From Patagioenas fasciata (taxonomy: Eukaryota > Chordata > Aves > Columbiformes > Columbidae): DNA of 64,000 nt. The translations under genes were made by a program, and so were the position numbers. Each line of letters opens with the position of its first letter. The first letter of the stretch is position 1. Positions 22,114 to 35,600 of this stretch are shown here, piece by piece. The stretch spans positions 16,251,001 to 16,315,000 of the forward strand of contig NC_092520.1 in the NCBI RefSeq assembly GCF_037038585.1, read 5' to 3'. The notes under the pieces are model-generated. The model saw only the letters and a list, made by a program, of their open reading frames with translations, did no database searches and was not told the origin of the DNA.

Positions 22114-22119
22114 AATAAA
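22114..22119 (+). terminator. YAP1: Candidate distal poly(A) signal of YAP1
   Basis: AATAAA lies in ATCAATAAAGACACAC and is followed within 30 bases by a T-rich stretch. It is the last clear signal after YAP1 and is taken as the likely main 3' end. Confidence 0.6.
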
Positions 22120-22135
22120 GACACACTATTTTCAT

Positions 22136-25100
22136 TTTCAAGTTTTGACTTATGAATTGTGAAATATGCAGTGACATACATTGAAAGTGTCTGAAGGTTT
22201 TAGCTTAAGAAATCTGACAGGATTCATTAATTTTGACCTTTTGTAAAACAAATTCTGAAAGGTGTGTTTTTAATGTAATGCCATTGGTGATGGCTCAAGT
22301 CATACACTATTTGCATTTTAGCAGTTCCGGAGTTACTACTGTTCAGCACTGAAACGTCTCAACCCTGTAAAATTCATTGCAGTTGTATTTTTTCTTAGTT
22401 ACAGGTCCAGGGCTGGATGCTTCTATCAGTTTATCTTTTGCTCATGAGTTCATAGTCAGGATTAGTCACTCAGATCCTTTAAATTTAAACCTAAAATCAC
22501 ACCCTGCACCTGGGAGCAGGAAGCCAGCACGTGACAAGGCACCGCTTCCATTTGCTGGTATCACTCTCCCATTTACGAGGTGGTGACGCGTTGCAGTAGC
22601 TGAAGTACGAGTGACCTTCGGAGGCAGCCCTAAATAGACCGTTACAGCACAGCAAGAGATCTGGTCCAGGTGTTCAGGCTCGCCTGGCAATTCTTTTTGA
22701 AATATTTTCAACACTTGGTTAAAAATAAGAACTATTAGTTTCAGAGAGTTAGAAACAGCATTCTCCCAGGGAAGCTTTGTGTCGTCCCCATGCTAATGTG
22801 CAAGTTACCAGCTAAAAAAGCGTTTTTCACCTAGGGTCATTAACAAAATAATTATTTGGGGTCAGGCTATGATTTAGATTCTCTTGTTCTGAAGATCCAT
22901 TTGGAGATAAAGTGGGGCCATCGATTTTATTTACAGCATCAGCACCTGTAGTTTCTATGTTCCCATTGAAGAGTAAGGGTGTGTGTCTTGCCCCTTGTCA
23001 CCCCTTATTATTGCTCACAATAGTTGTCTGCACCTCAGAATTTAGATGTCGTCAAAATAGGACAATATCGGTACAGCATGGGAAATCTTGGTTGATGTGA
23101 AACGATAAAACCAACATTGAGGTACCCCATTGCCTTTAGAAATAGGGTAGAGCTTTGTACCAGCGACCACATCCAGTACTTAATGGCTCTTAAACAAAAG
23201 AGCCAGTCTGTTTAAAGAAAAAAAATTTGAGGAAGCATGTTGAATAAGAAACATATAAATACCAAAAACATCTGACAAATCCGCCTAATGGATTTTGTAG
23301 AAAACTCACAATTTTTACTTCTGACATAACTCGTCTCTCTTTAACGCAGCAGTTGCAACAGGGAGTGCTACAGATGTGGGCTGTTATTGACAGGTATTAT
23401 TTTCTCTATATGAGAATGAAGTTAGTCACTCTGATTATAGTGTTTTCTATATTAAACTGGCTTGTATTAGAACATGAAAGGCAAAGTAATTTTATTGGAT
23501 TTTTCTGTCTTGTTATTAGCAAATGAATTAAAAAAAGTGGGCGGAGGGGAGAATCTAGAGCAGCCCAAGAGTTCTTCAATGTAATGCAGCAACAAAATTG
23601 AGGTAGATAAAACTGTGTGTTTTATCTTGCCTGAAATGCCCTTTCTCCTCCCTTATATGTTATTTCTGAGCTACTCTAGTGTGTTTTAAATTATTTATCA
23701 TATTTACCATCTGCGACTTTTGCTTGTCCTGAAGAGGGGCAGCAGCACTAGGTGCTGTTGGTCCCCAAAGGGGAGCAGAGTTCCTCCTCTCCAGAATTCA
23801 GCTGCCGTCCTATTTACAGTCTGTGATACTGTGCAGGAATCAGTCTGACTCCAAACAAGCCACACAACTGCTGTCACAGGATGGTTATTGGCAAGCATAA
23901 TTTTTGGAAGGATGGTGGATTCTGGTTTAACTTCCCCAAGACTGGGGAAGTTCAGCTCTTCTGTTGCATTACTTTGATTTCTGCAGCCACTGCCCTGGCA
24001 GGGGCACGGAGTCCTCCCCATGCCACCCGGCCTACTGGGTTTATTTTTTTTTAAGCCGACAGTTTTATTCAGTGTTTCATTCATAGTTTCACTGTTAGGC
24101 ATGCAAATACAATTGTCTCATCTCCTTTGACTGACAAGTGACCCTTTTCAGACTTCACCAGGCGATATAATCCTTTCATACCCATCATCTGCTGTTGAAG
24201 AGCATGACCCAGAGGCTTCAGAGAGGTCTGGCTGTAGTTCTGAGCTTTCAGAGTCCACAGTTAACACAAGATACTGGTTGTGTGGGTGTATGACAAGACC
24301 CCAGACTCACACTTCTAAGAAACTGCATGTTTCAGGTGATGAAATCTCACCGCAAAAGGCAGGAACTGTGAGATGCCTTCAGTTAGACCTGTGTCCTCTG
24401 GTCTGCAGGGGCTGTGCATGGCTGCTTAGTGCAAGAAGTTGCTGGCAAAGGCCAAGCCAGTGTGGCAGCCTTGTGCTTGGTGCAGGAGAGATTCAGACGG
24501 CTGCTCAGAACAGGTTCAGTGTCTGCAAAAGGTGACAACTTAAAGTTCCACTGCTGCTGCAGCCTGGACCTGCCACCACCTTCATCCCAGGTACCTCTGA
24601 ACAGCTGCCTTAAAGCCCTGGCTTTTAGATTTATATACACCAGTATGTAAAACTGTGGCTTCCTTTATACCTTAATTTTGGCTTTTCACCTAAGACATGA
24701 CTCTCCTTTTAAGGGTCTTTGTTCCTGTTAATGGCCTTTCAAGGTCTTTCTTAAGTGCAAGATTAAAATAGCCTTTTGAGCATGAAGAAATGTTCAAGGG
24801 AAAGCTGAGCTTACAAGGAGAAACACCCCAGAGTTTTCCCTAAAAGCGTGTTTATTGTCAGACATTGAAACATGTACCTGGTTCCAGTTCAAAATAGCAA
24901 GAGAGAGGGAGATCATTCCTCTTTGCATTCTCAGCATTCTTATTCAAGTAGCAAGGAGTTTGACCCCCAGGCATTCAACTCAGTCCTTAGAGGCACTTGA
25001 TGAATTAAATCTGGAAATCCTTACACAGATATAGATTCCTCTAAGAATTATCTGAATGTGAAATGCACAAACAGACCACTGAGAAATAGAAATTTCTCCT

Positions 25101-26170
25101 TGCAGCTTAGTGGCAAGAATGCAAGAAAACCTGTCAGCCTAACAGTAATATTAGTGTATGAGTTCCTCTTACCTGCGTGCTGGCCCCAACTCAGAAAATA
25201 AGCTGGTTTTACATGAAAATGCATGGCTGCAATAAGGCTCAGGTTCCTTACAACTGCGATCTCTGTCGGTGACGTTTACTGTTGCGGTGTGTGGATTTTG
25301 CTTTTATCGTCACCTTGAAAATGCAGTAGTGAAGGGTGGTGAGGTCTGTGAGCTCTGTGAGCAGAGGACAGAAGCCGGTCTGTACGGCTGCTGTGAGGCT
25401 GGAGTTCCTCAGCTGCTTCTGGAGCTGCTTCCTATTCCTTCTCAATAGGAACAGTGAGCTGACTCAAAGCACTCTCTGCTCACCACATAACTTGCGTTAC
25501 CTGATGTTTGGTGGAAGACGAGTGTATGGTTACCACTGACAGATTAATGTGCACCAGTTCTTCCTTCTCTGAAAACTTCTGTGCCTGAGTCCTTAGGTTT
25601 TGTATGGGAATGTAGCGGAAGATTTGGCAAGGAGGTTGATTAAATGTAAATACACTCAAGTGACTTGCACCTATCTGTAGAAAAAGCACACGCATTGCAC
25701 TAATTGTTTTGCTGACCTTGTGTGCTTGATGGGTAGAACCTCTGTGTTAGATAACATAGGCCTGTGAGAAGCTCAAGGGACCTTATCACTATGTCTGAGA
25801 TTCCTGCTTTGTTGTGTGAAAGAGCGGGAGGCTGCGCCTGCCTGAAGCCTTGAAATACAGGCGAGCTCAGCAGGCCTGGTGATCTTTCAGTAGGGCTGAA
25901 CTGCTGCAGCGCCTGTGTCACCGCTTCTGTTACCTGACACTTGGGAGCTTAGGTGCCACTGGGGAGATCCCCCAGTAGAGAGGTAACTAAAATAAAACTT
26001 GCTCTTTGCCATGCATTTGTGGCCTCTGGCTCTTCTCGCAACGTGCTTGCGTATGTGTTCACAGGTTTTTAGGTATTTTTCAGATTCAACTTTCCTATTG
26101 AGCTTTATCTGGTTTTCTTTCTGGGAAGCCAAAGTAATCTTTTAGGTGTTAAATTATGTTGATTAGTTAT
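22136..26170. other. Intergenic, no gene seen
   Basis: This is unique-looking sequence downstream of YAP1. A perfect 10-base inverted repeat with a 4-base loop lies at 23929-23952. Open frames up to 132 codons on both strands show no recognisable domain. No tRNA, snRNA or mobile element was recognised. Confidence 0.6.
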
Positions 26171-26400
26171 CACAGAATCATAGAATAGTTTGGTTTGGAA
26201 GGGACCTTCAAAGCTCATCTAGTCCAACCCCCTGCGATAAGCAGGGCCATCTTCAACCAGATCAGGTTGCTCAGAGCCCCGTCCAGCCTGGCCTGCGATG
26301 TCTCCAGGGATGGGGCATCCACTGCCTCTCTGGGCAACCTGGGCCAGGGTTTCACCACCCACGATGTAGAAAATTTCTTCTTCGTGTTGAGTCTGATTAT
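26171..26400 (-). mobile_element. CR1 LINE 3' fragment (minus strand)
   Basis: It starts with CACAGAATCATAGAATAG, the reverse complement of the CR1 3' terminus, then GTTTGGAAGGGACCTTCAAA and the GTCCAACCCCCTGC block. It diverges after about 26385. It resembles the copy at 45350-45561, which lies in the opposite orientation. Confidence 0.9.
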
Positions 26401-29400
26401 GAGTGTGAGGGGGGAAAATCTTGCATCATCATACATATATATGCTTAAGAGTAATGCTGCATGCATTTGTGTGTGTATCTGCGTATAGACGCACTATATA
26501 TAAACACTAATTTCCTGCCTAAAGAAAACTGAGGTTCTCATGAGCATTATGATATTTACTCTAGGCTCATATGGAAAAAGAAAGTACCATCCCAGTTATA
26601 AAGTCTGCATGGTTGTTGTTTATTTTTAAATCTACAGGGGTTTAGGTGTGATAGGACCATTTCAATCAGAAAACCAATATGAATAACAAAAGAATGCGAA
26701 TGCATCTGTGCTGCCTCTCAAGCAACCAATCTTGAGTAGTCGTAGCACTCCATGTGTAAGTTAGTTTAGCTTTTTGAGACATAAAGGCACCTTGCGCACA
26801 CACACAAAACCACACCAAAAAAGCGCCAGAACTAAAGGGGATGGGTAAAGGAAGATGGGCTGCCAGTCCCTCCTCTCCTCTGAGTGTTTCTGTTGCGTTT
26901 CAGCTGGGCCAGAAGGGAGGTTGGCTTCAGGTAAGATTTGTCTACGCTGAAGTTTACCTTCAAGTTTAATGCAGAATCCACGCTGAATCGTAGCACGTGC
27001 ACATTCTATAACTGCATAGTCGTGTATGTGCACACACAAAGGTGGGTATGTGTGACTAAGGAGATAGGGATCTGGTATATTATAGAGCAAAATGTTTAGT
27101 CATGCAGCAATTAAACTCCTAATGGTGCCTAATACAACTGAGTGCCATGTTGCACTGATACACAGCACATACTCATACTGTGCTACTTGCTGGAGTTATT
27201 CTTTTAAACAGAGATTAAGATGTTTTTGGATTACTTCCTCATCCCCAAGATCCCATGACAGTTGCTGGGGTTTCTTTTGTTTTTGAAGATTTAAGCTGCC
27301 TCCACGGGTGGGCCTAGACTGTTTGCAAACGTGTTAACATGTGGATTTATTCCGCACTCGAGTGTAACTATTTCTGCGCTATGACTTTGTTGCTAGCTAT
27401 TTCTTTGGTAGAACAGTAGCACTGGAACATAAGCTGACGAGCTGGTATCTAGGCATTTGAAGCCAATTCAGGGTGCTTTTGAAGTCAGGAGTCTTTGACC
27501 TTAGGTTTCGAATCAGCCCTTTGGATTGCATGTTGTGCTTGCATAGGACCAAGTCTGCTACTGGAATGAAGAGATTTTTATGTCCCATAATAGCCAAAAC
27601 TGAGTCCTCTGGCTGCTTCTAGCACTGACTCCAGTGGCCATTCTCTTAGGCTTTTTTTTAATTTTTTCTATTGTACCATCTGTGACAATGTACAACATAA
27701 TTCCCATGCTATTCAAATACTCAGATCTGATCAGGGATGTTTGCATGATATGCATTTCTATATATTAATACATTTGCATGTGTTTGTGAATTGTATACAG
27801 AATAAACATACAAAATTTGCAGGGGCTATGAGTGTGCTGTAAGACAAAACCAGACAAAACCAGTGTCTGAAGAAAAAGCGAAGGCAAACCAATAAAAACA
27901 GGTACATGAGCATGCACTCAGGTAGAAACAGTCAGCTAAGAGAACTGAAGAATAGGAGCTGGTTGCTCAGTAGATAAAATTGCTTTTATGACTCAGGAGA
28001 ACTTAACAAAATTGATTAATCTGTCCATTTTTTGCTGTTATAAAAATGCATAAGTTCGTGAGATGCGCAAATGTGAATACAACAAAGTAATTCTGTGTTG
28101 GTTTGTATCAGTGAGCAGTTGAAGCTGGGCAGCGTTTTGGGGCACAGCAATTGATGAAAGACATGGACTGAGGACACTGCAGAGGAGAGTACTGATGATG
28201 AGGGACATGTGAGAAGAAGAGTATGGTAGCTCGGCTGTTTATCAAGAGAAAAACTGGTTAAATAGTTGAAGCTGATCCTCAAGCAAAAAGCAACTGCTAC
28301 TAAGAATGTATTATCCATGGTGCACAGGACAAGAAGTCATCAGGTTACACTACAGTAGGTAAACCTAGGTTAGGAAAACCTCTTGCTCTCCTGGGTGCTT
28401 TGTTGGGTGCCTGGGGAGGTTGTAGTAGCTCTGTCATGGAAGAATTTGAAGACAAAGTTAGATGAGCATCTCATGAATGGGACAGAGCTGAGTGGTCTAG
28501 CTGACCACCGAGATCCACTCCTGGGCACCATCTCAAAGAATTTGGGCCTGTTAGACCTAAAGCACTAGTTAAAAAATCCAGGATCCTAGAGATTCAGAGC
28601 AGCTGACCCCTTCCATCTGTGCTTCAGCTGGTAACCCTTTTAGCCCTTGTAATTTGTTGTTAGCTAAGGTAAACACATCAGAAAGGTGCAGTTTTGACTG
28701 TACCACTTCACCTGGTAATTGCTTACAATGGATGATCACACTAACGGTGTAAAAATTGAAAAAACAACAAAACAAACAAACTTGCTGTATACATTTGTCC
28801 AGGTTTGGTTTCCAAACACTGCTTCGTTCTTTGCTTAAGAAGTCCTTTAGTACCTGCTCTTTTCTCATATTGAAAATATTTACATGTTTTAATTAAGCTC
28901 AACTGCTTTAATGAACTGGACAAAACGTTTCCACTGTGGTAAAGGACACTTCAGTGCTATCTGTCTTCTAACCAAATATACTCTGTGTGTTCAATTAGTC
29001 TGTGAATTAAGCCAGCTAGTTGAGTTTGAGTGTGGCCAAGATACAATAGATTGAGCACAGCTCCCACTTAGTAGGAGAAAAACCTCCTGCGGAGAAGTAA
29101 AATCATCCTGAAAATCATCCAGCCTTTGTAGAAAAGATGTATTTTTGGCTGAAACTCTAAGGGAACTACTGATGAGCTTGAAGCTAAGCCCAGATACCAG
29201 TCTTGGCAAAAACAAAAGCATCAAACTGGGTAAGAGGGGAAAAAATCCAGCCGAAGAAGTGTGTGGTCTTTTCTAATGGAACAGTCTTTTGCACGTTCTC
29301 CGGTGCAGAGCACTGTGGTAAAAATGATGGCCTGCAGACTTATACATCATTTGTTTACTAGTATATATTTCCCGTAAGGGAGTGGCACATTTCCCACCCC

Positions 29401-32199
29401 CTTCACCTCAAAACTTTCTCTTTGTGATATATATATATATTTTTTTTTCCCTGCTGAGGAAAGTCTTCCTTGTAGTCGAATTTCTGCTGTTTGCAATTCT
29501 CCCCTTAAATAAATAAGCTTAATGAGACTTGAAAGAGATTTTTTTAATATAAATCTGTTTGGGACTCTGAAGCAATTTCGGTAAGTTAAGATAAAATGCT
29601 CTGTGTTTGGCTCAGAGTCATTAAATAATTCACTGTACTTACTGCCAAGCAAGGATACGCTGTTATCCTGGCTAAATTCCAATCTGGCTAATTCATGTGC
29701 CCACCTAAATTCCTCCTGCGTGTTTGAGTAGAGGAGATGATAGTCTTCACTTGCTTCTTTAAAACGCTTGTGCCCCATCTGGCTCGTGCCACCTGCCTTC
29801 CACAGGTGCCTGTTTCATAGCTGGGTAGGCGATAACCCCGATTATGTAAAATATTTCAGGCTCTCTCAGGATGAAAGGTGCTAAATGTATGCAAGTCATT
29901 TATTATTTTGCTCAGAGCCAGCTCGTTCTGCCTGAGCTGGAGACATGCACGACTTGTTCTAACTTTTCCAAAACAGGTTTTAATGTGCACTAAACCCATT
30001 TGCCAGCCCTGCTGCGCTGCCTTTTGTTTCTAAATTTACCCTGTTGCACAGCTGATTAGGGAGACAGGAAGCAATATATCTTGAAGCTTTCAGGAGACAG
30101 CCCCTCCCTGAAGATGTACTTTAGTGAACTAAATCTACATTGAACAACAGGCAAGAGGTGGAGTTTCAAGCCCAGGCATGCCGGTTCAGGCGATACCATC
30201 AAAGAGTTTGTCGCTTCCTTCAGAAGTTCACTAGCACTTTTCCCCTCCTTGAATGATTTTATTTTAAAACGCGGACAAGACGGCATTGCTGCCTCTCTCC
30301 TCCCCGCATTGACGGGGTGGGACTTGGGGGAGTTTGGGATCAGCGATGTCAGCGCTGGAGCAGGCGAAGCAGCGTTTTGGTAGCTTAGACTAGAGCTGTG
30401 GAGCTGGGAGTGGCTTTTGTTCGTCTCCCTTATCATTTTGGCACATGCCTGCAGAAGTATTGTCTCTCCCTCTTCTATTTTTGGATAGAGGGATGGGAAC
30501 ACTTTGTTCCCTTCAAGAAGTATTTGAGTCCGGTTAGCAGAGAGCTCCTCAGCACACCGTCCTGCTGAGGTTAACTGTGTGGTGCCCGGCCTGCACCTGA
30601 TGCCAGCAACCAAGACACCTCATCTACAAAATGCACGGATTCTCTTCATTCCTTGATACAGAAAGTAAAGAGATTGAAAATACAGTCATTTTTATACAAG
30701 CAAGCTTTTCTAGTTTGCTTTGTGTTGAAAGACAAGCAGCAAACTCAGTCACTTGATACTTCTGACTAGTGACATCGTCACTGGTGAGTGGATGGGTGGG
30801 GGTATCACGCACAGGATCACGAGCCAAACCCTGAACTGTCACAGAGCCCAGACTTAGGCAAACCTCCTCACCTGTGAAATGGGTACAGTTAATTTGTTCC
30901 GTCTAGCGAGATGAGGGACACAGAAATCTGTAAGTCAGTCTCAGTACTGAAGAAAATGATTGTGAAGGTGTAAACAAGCGTGTAGTCATGCCCCGTACAA
31001 TTACTTCAATGAGAGCACAGTCATTCATCTGTTATTTCCCATGAGTTTTACTAATCCTGTAAAGTGGCCTTAAAATGATTTTGCTGAAAGCTAAGTTGCT
31101 TGATTCATCCATTCGGTAGGTGTGTGGAGTCTCTACATCATTTCCAAAAGTATCATTACATTATCTGTGCCGTGATTCTTCAGTGGAGGGTGTGATGGCC
31201 AGGTGTCAGAAATTTACTGAAATCCTGTTCCCAGGGTGTAGTTCAATTATCAGAGCATGATCATACTTAACACTTGAAGAACACTGAATTAAGTGCATCC
31301 TTCCAGAATATGGACAGCTAAAAGCAAACATAGAGCCAGCTAAGCCAGCACCCTTTTGGATAGCTGTTGCTATACCATGAACTGCAAATTAATAAAGCAA
31401 TTATTGGTTTAGATCCTATTTTATTTTTCTGTCTGGGGAAAAAAAAATTACTTTGAAGTGTAGCTGAGGGGGCAGTAGGAGGTGCAGCCTCTAAAAGCAA
31501 TTTCTCCATTTTGCTGGATTTTTTTTTCCCCTGATTTATAGTAGGAATTCACTTAAGTCTATTACTTTCAGATTGCTCCTTGGTTTGGGCTTTAAATAAT
31601 GTAAGAGAATAGGTGAAGCTGATAGCAGCAGAGCCCCCTCTCAGCAGAACTCAAGCTGTCCCCATGCCAGCGCAGGCCACAGGTTTTCGTGTGGCTGAGT
31701 GAATCACCCTGATCATAAACACACAAATTATACTTATCTGCTACAATTTTAAATAAGCTTGAGCTCTGCACAACATAATTAAGAGCTGTGACAGGGAACT
31801 CTAAACGTTGCTTCCAGCCTAAAGTAAATCACAGATCTGCGTATGGGACCTCCAACAAACTGAGCCCAGTTTTGCTAGATGAATACTTCTATGTTTTTAA
31901 CCTTCCCTCTGCACTGTAAATTCCTCCTTTGCCTTAAAAGATCTGGGAGGAACTGAAAAGTAAGCTGAATGCTTTGAACTACCCATGTTCCTACCAGGGA
32001 TCCAGATACTGCAACAGCCTCTGTGCCTTGTACTCCTCTCAGCAAAGACCCCCAAAAACATAGGGGACTACATGTAAAACCTGGGATCTCCAGTCCCACC
32101 AGTGATTCGGTGACTCGGGCCCCAGCATCCTTGTCTGAGAAAATCCTCGGAAACCCACATGTCTGAAAGATCCTGTGCTGATGGGATTAACCCATTAAA
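26401..32199. other. Intergenic, no gene seen
   Basis: This AT-rich sequence has small TA and T tracts (29427-29450) and a possible degraded CR1 remnant near 28395-28520. The longest open frame is 185 codons on the minus strand (30056-30613). It has no family resemblance, and a frame of that length is expected about once by chance in a window this size. Confidence 0.6.
28395..28520 (+). repeat. Possible ancient CR1-like remnant
   Basis: One frame reads PGEVVVALSWKNLKTKLDEH. This follows the spacing of the CR1 C-terminal signature ([18 protein letters not shown] in common copies). The nucleotide match is weak and no 3' terminus is visible, so this is tentative. Confidence 0.35.
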
Positions 32200-32650
32200 T
32201 CCAATCACAACAGGGGTGCCCCCAGAGTAGGGCAATGAAACTGATGAAGGGTCTGGAGCACAAGTCTGATGAGGAGCAGCTGAGGGAACTGGGGCTGTTC
32301 AGCCTGGAGAAAAGGAGGCTGAGGGGAGACCTTATCACTGTCTACAACTACCTGAAAGGAGGTTGTAGCATGGAGGGGGTTGGTCTCTTCTCCCAAGTAT
32401 CAAGTGATAGGACAAGACGAAATGGCCTCACGTTGCGCCAGGCGAGGTTTAGATTGGATATCAGGAAACATTTCTTCATAGAAAGGGTTGTCAGGCATTG
32501 GAACAGGCTGCCCAGGGAAGTGGCGGAGTCACCATCCCTGGAGGTGTTTAAAAGACGCATAGATGAGGTTCTTGGGGACATGGTTTAGTGGTGAACTTGA
32601 CAGTGTGAGGTTAATGGCTGGACTTGATTTTAAAGGTCTATGAATCTAAG
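32200..32650 (+). mobile_element. CR1 LINE 3' fragment with open reverse-transcriptase tail
   Basis: On the + strand this encodes the very C-terminal part of the CR1 pol protein in one open frame, 32235-32588 (117 codons). Recognisable pieces are [40 protein letters not shown] and [20 protein letters not shown]. After the stop comes a short 3' UTR with TGGACTTGATTTTAAAGGTC. The frame is intact locally, but the endonuclease and catalytic reverse-transcriptase domains are missing, so the copy is 5'-truncated and inert. Confidence 0.9.
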
Positions 32651-35600
32651 CTTAAAAAGCTGTTTTTCTGTGGCAGTGCTATGTCTGGGGAAGTGAACTT
32701 TTTTTTTTTTTAAGATACCCGTGTAGTTACAGGAAGGTCTGAAAAGAAGCGTGTGCTGAGAGACTTGACTTGACATGTTTGGAGAAATTACCAACTAACT
32801 CCTGCTGGTGAGATGGTCCTTGTGACATTAGTGCTGGAGGAACTGGCTACAAGAGTGGTTGCTCTCCAGCTGAAGCTGCTTTCCATTATTTTGTGGCATT
32901 TGTGTGAGTAGCAGCTTTTAAGTTCATAGATGTCTGGGGAGAGAGTTCATAAACACCAGACTTGGGGTGAACTTTGCTGTTACCAGCTGGGATAATCTCA
33001 GTTACTTCCTGATGGACAGAAGAAGCTAGGACTTCATCTCTTCTCCTTCACAATATATGAACACTCTAAAACTTATAACTATTTTTTTTTGTTTTGTGCT
33101 TTTTGGCCCTTCCCACTCTTTTTCTGGCCTAGCTCTGGTAATTTTTCCAAACCAAAGGAATTTGAAATGGATGCAGTCAGTCCTATCCTAAACAGTAGTC
33201 TTTCCCCTCCTTCTCCCAAACAGAATGGCCCCCTCAACCCATGTTTATGGAAAACTGAGATAAATAAAACTGTCTCCCAGGAAAGAAGAAAACACTTGAC
33301 AACTAATATTTAAAAAGATGGAGTCTGCACCAGCTGCTTACATAAAAAGGAAATGGATCCTAAGCAGCAGTGTCAGGTAACGCATCCACCAAACCATGGA
33401 CCCCCAGGTGAGTAAGATGACCCCAACAGCAGCTCAGAAACCTCGGGACTCTTTGGAGGAGTGTTGGTAGCAACAACACTAATTACGAAAAGAAAATACA
33501 TTCAGCACGGACCCAAAATGTACAACCTGAATATCCTCTTGCTGATGTTTTGAAAACCAAAGAGATTCTCATGAAAGATTACATTTAATTGTGTGTTTAA
33601 GTGATATTTTTACCAAGTATGAAGAAAAAGGCAGTATATGTTTCTTGGTTCTGTTTAAAAATGTCATTTTTCAACCAAAATTCTCTTACGCAGAGCAGTG
33701 CTCAACTTTTGAATTGATTATGTCTTAAATTGAAGAATTTTGTTTGTCCTCAATCCTCTGCCTCCTAAAAAATAATCTAGCCATAAAAGTCAGTTGGGAA
33801 TATTAATTTCCAAATACTTAATTGCTTCATGAATGCCCAATGTTAAACGCTTGTAAAGGTCAGAATCTCAAACAGAAGAAAGTATATAGATAAGACATTA
33901 AAAAAATCCTAGCTCAGTGTAAATCCAAATAGTGTTCATGATCCTGAAATAACTTTCTAAAGAGTCAGAGCAAAGTGTTGGGTTTCTGTGTATTTTGTGT
34001 TTGTTTGTTTGTTTTTAGTTTAAGATTTCCTGGATCTTAATATATTTGATTTCTGTTAAATTTAACTTTAGCTTCATTATTTTTAGGTTGTGTTTGCTTT
34101 GGAAGGATTCTACCATCCTAAACTACTTTTATTTTATTCATGGTGCATACTTAAAAACTGAATGTGGTTGCTTTAGCTTTTTTTTTTTTTAACTGTTAAA
34201 ACTTCCATGCCACTTGTGTTGAAATAGCAAAAGTATGTGTCATTTGGAGTGATGTAAAGACAAGTCTTTATTTTTTAATTATAGATTTACCAAATCCTTG
34301 GTAATTGTTTTGTTCTTCAGTAGTAGCAAATAAGGAAGAAATCTCTCTGGCAGGTTCAACTGGATTTTCAGCTGCTGCAGCCCCGGGAGTGGGCTCAGTT
34401 TTCTCCTTCCCTCTCTCTGTTGACTTGTATATGAAGAAGAAGGAGGGAATGAATGGCTGGAGAGGATTAGGAGACCCGCTCCCCTCCCAGCTCCCAGGCA
34501 AACCACCGCCTGCCCATGTACAAAGGGGAGAAAAAGCCTTTAAAAGCACCTTGCAAGACAGGTGAAGTGCGCTGAGCAGTAATGTTCCTCTGTTAGGAGT
34601 CGATGCTGAGATGCCATGAAGAGTGACCGTGCTTGGTGTTGCTGGAGATGGACATGAGGGAAACCTGAAGAGCCCTGGCGTTCAGGTGATGCTTCTGCAC
34701 AGGGACCTTCAGGCTCTTGGCTACGTGACGTGCTCATTGTCGCTCTCCTTGGGCACTGTGTCACCTGCTAGAGCACCAGGCTGGAAGAGAACAGCTCAGG
34801 AGATGAGAAGGTCCTCTGTCAGCCTCAGTGCACCCCAACAGCCTCATATCCCTGTGGAAATTTTGAGGAGACATTGAAAAGTTTCAATGGTTGTTGATAT
34901 CTTGGTGAAAAACACTGCCCCGGTGATCACAAGAGATTGGACAGATCCATCTTAAACTAAACAAATAAGATTTACAGTATGAAAAAATATATTGACTGAA
35001 ACTTCAGCACTCTGACAGCACTTGGGACTTGGATGGAATTGAAAAATAAATACATTCGCCATGTAGGCAATGAAAGCCTTACCTTGGATTTATTTGGTTT
35101 ATAATTTGTCCCACACAAAGAGCTATGTTAAGGTTGCCAAGTTAGCGGTCATGGGAATGACAGGTTGAAGGCTGCCAGGCAATCCTACCCTGCCTTCTCA
35201 TTATTTATTCCTATTCATTGTAATATAGTCTTCAAATAAATACGGCTACAAATCATCTTTCCTACAGAAGCACATAATGAAAATATTGAGTGAACGAGCA
35301 ACAAACCTATACTATGTAAAAGCAGCTTGGAGCCAAGATTAATTTTTTAAAGAGGCTGTAACTTCAGATTTTCTTATTTCAATGAACAAGAAAAAAAATA
35401 ATTTTTAGTTTTTCTACTGTAAAACTTCAAAACCAGCTGCTCAGGATTAACTGAAAAATATCTTAGATATATTTATCTTTGCACACTGTATTTTTGTTTC
35501 AGAATTTTGTTTCACACTTACACATATTTTTGTTTCCCTAGGAACAGCTCCGGTTCCTGGAGCAAGGCTCTGCCAAGGCAGGTGCCCCATTGCCAGCCAC

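Larger units (their letters stand above)
18280..22135 (+). other. YAP1: YAP1 3' UTR (inferred extent)
   Basis: This AT-rich sequence follows the stop and contains many T-rich tracts and ATTTA motifs. It has no mobile element that I could recognise. Poly(A) signals lie at 19527-19532 and 22114-22119. A length of about 3.9 kb is similar to the long YAP1 3' UTR in mammals. GAACAAA, the miR-375 seed-match type, occurs at 18400, 19807 and 20715. CAGTGTT, the miR-141/200a type, occurs at 21257. A 162-codon minus-strand open frame at 21582-22070 shows no family and is regarded as chance. Confidence 0.7.

Noticed and set aside
29347..29778. 143-codon minus-strand open frame with a fairly protein-like composition
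   Set aside because: No family recognised and no splice or promoter context. A protein search against bird proteomes would settle it.
30056..30613. 185-codon minus-strand open frame
   Set aside because: No recognisable family, no nearby promoter or splice evidence, and about one frame of this length is expected by chance in 64 kb read in six frames.
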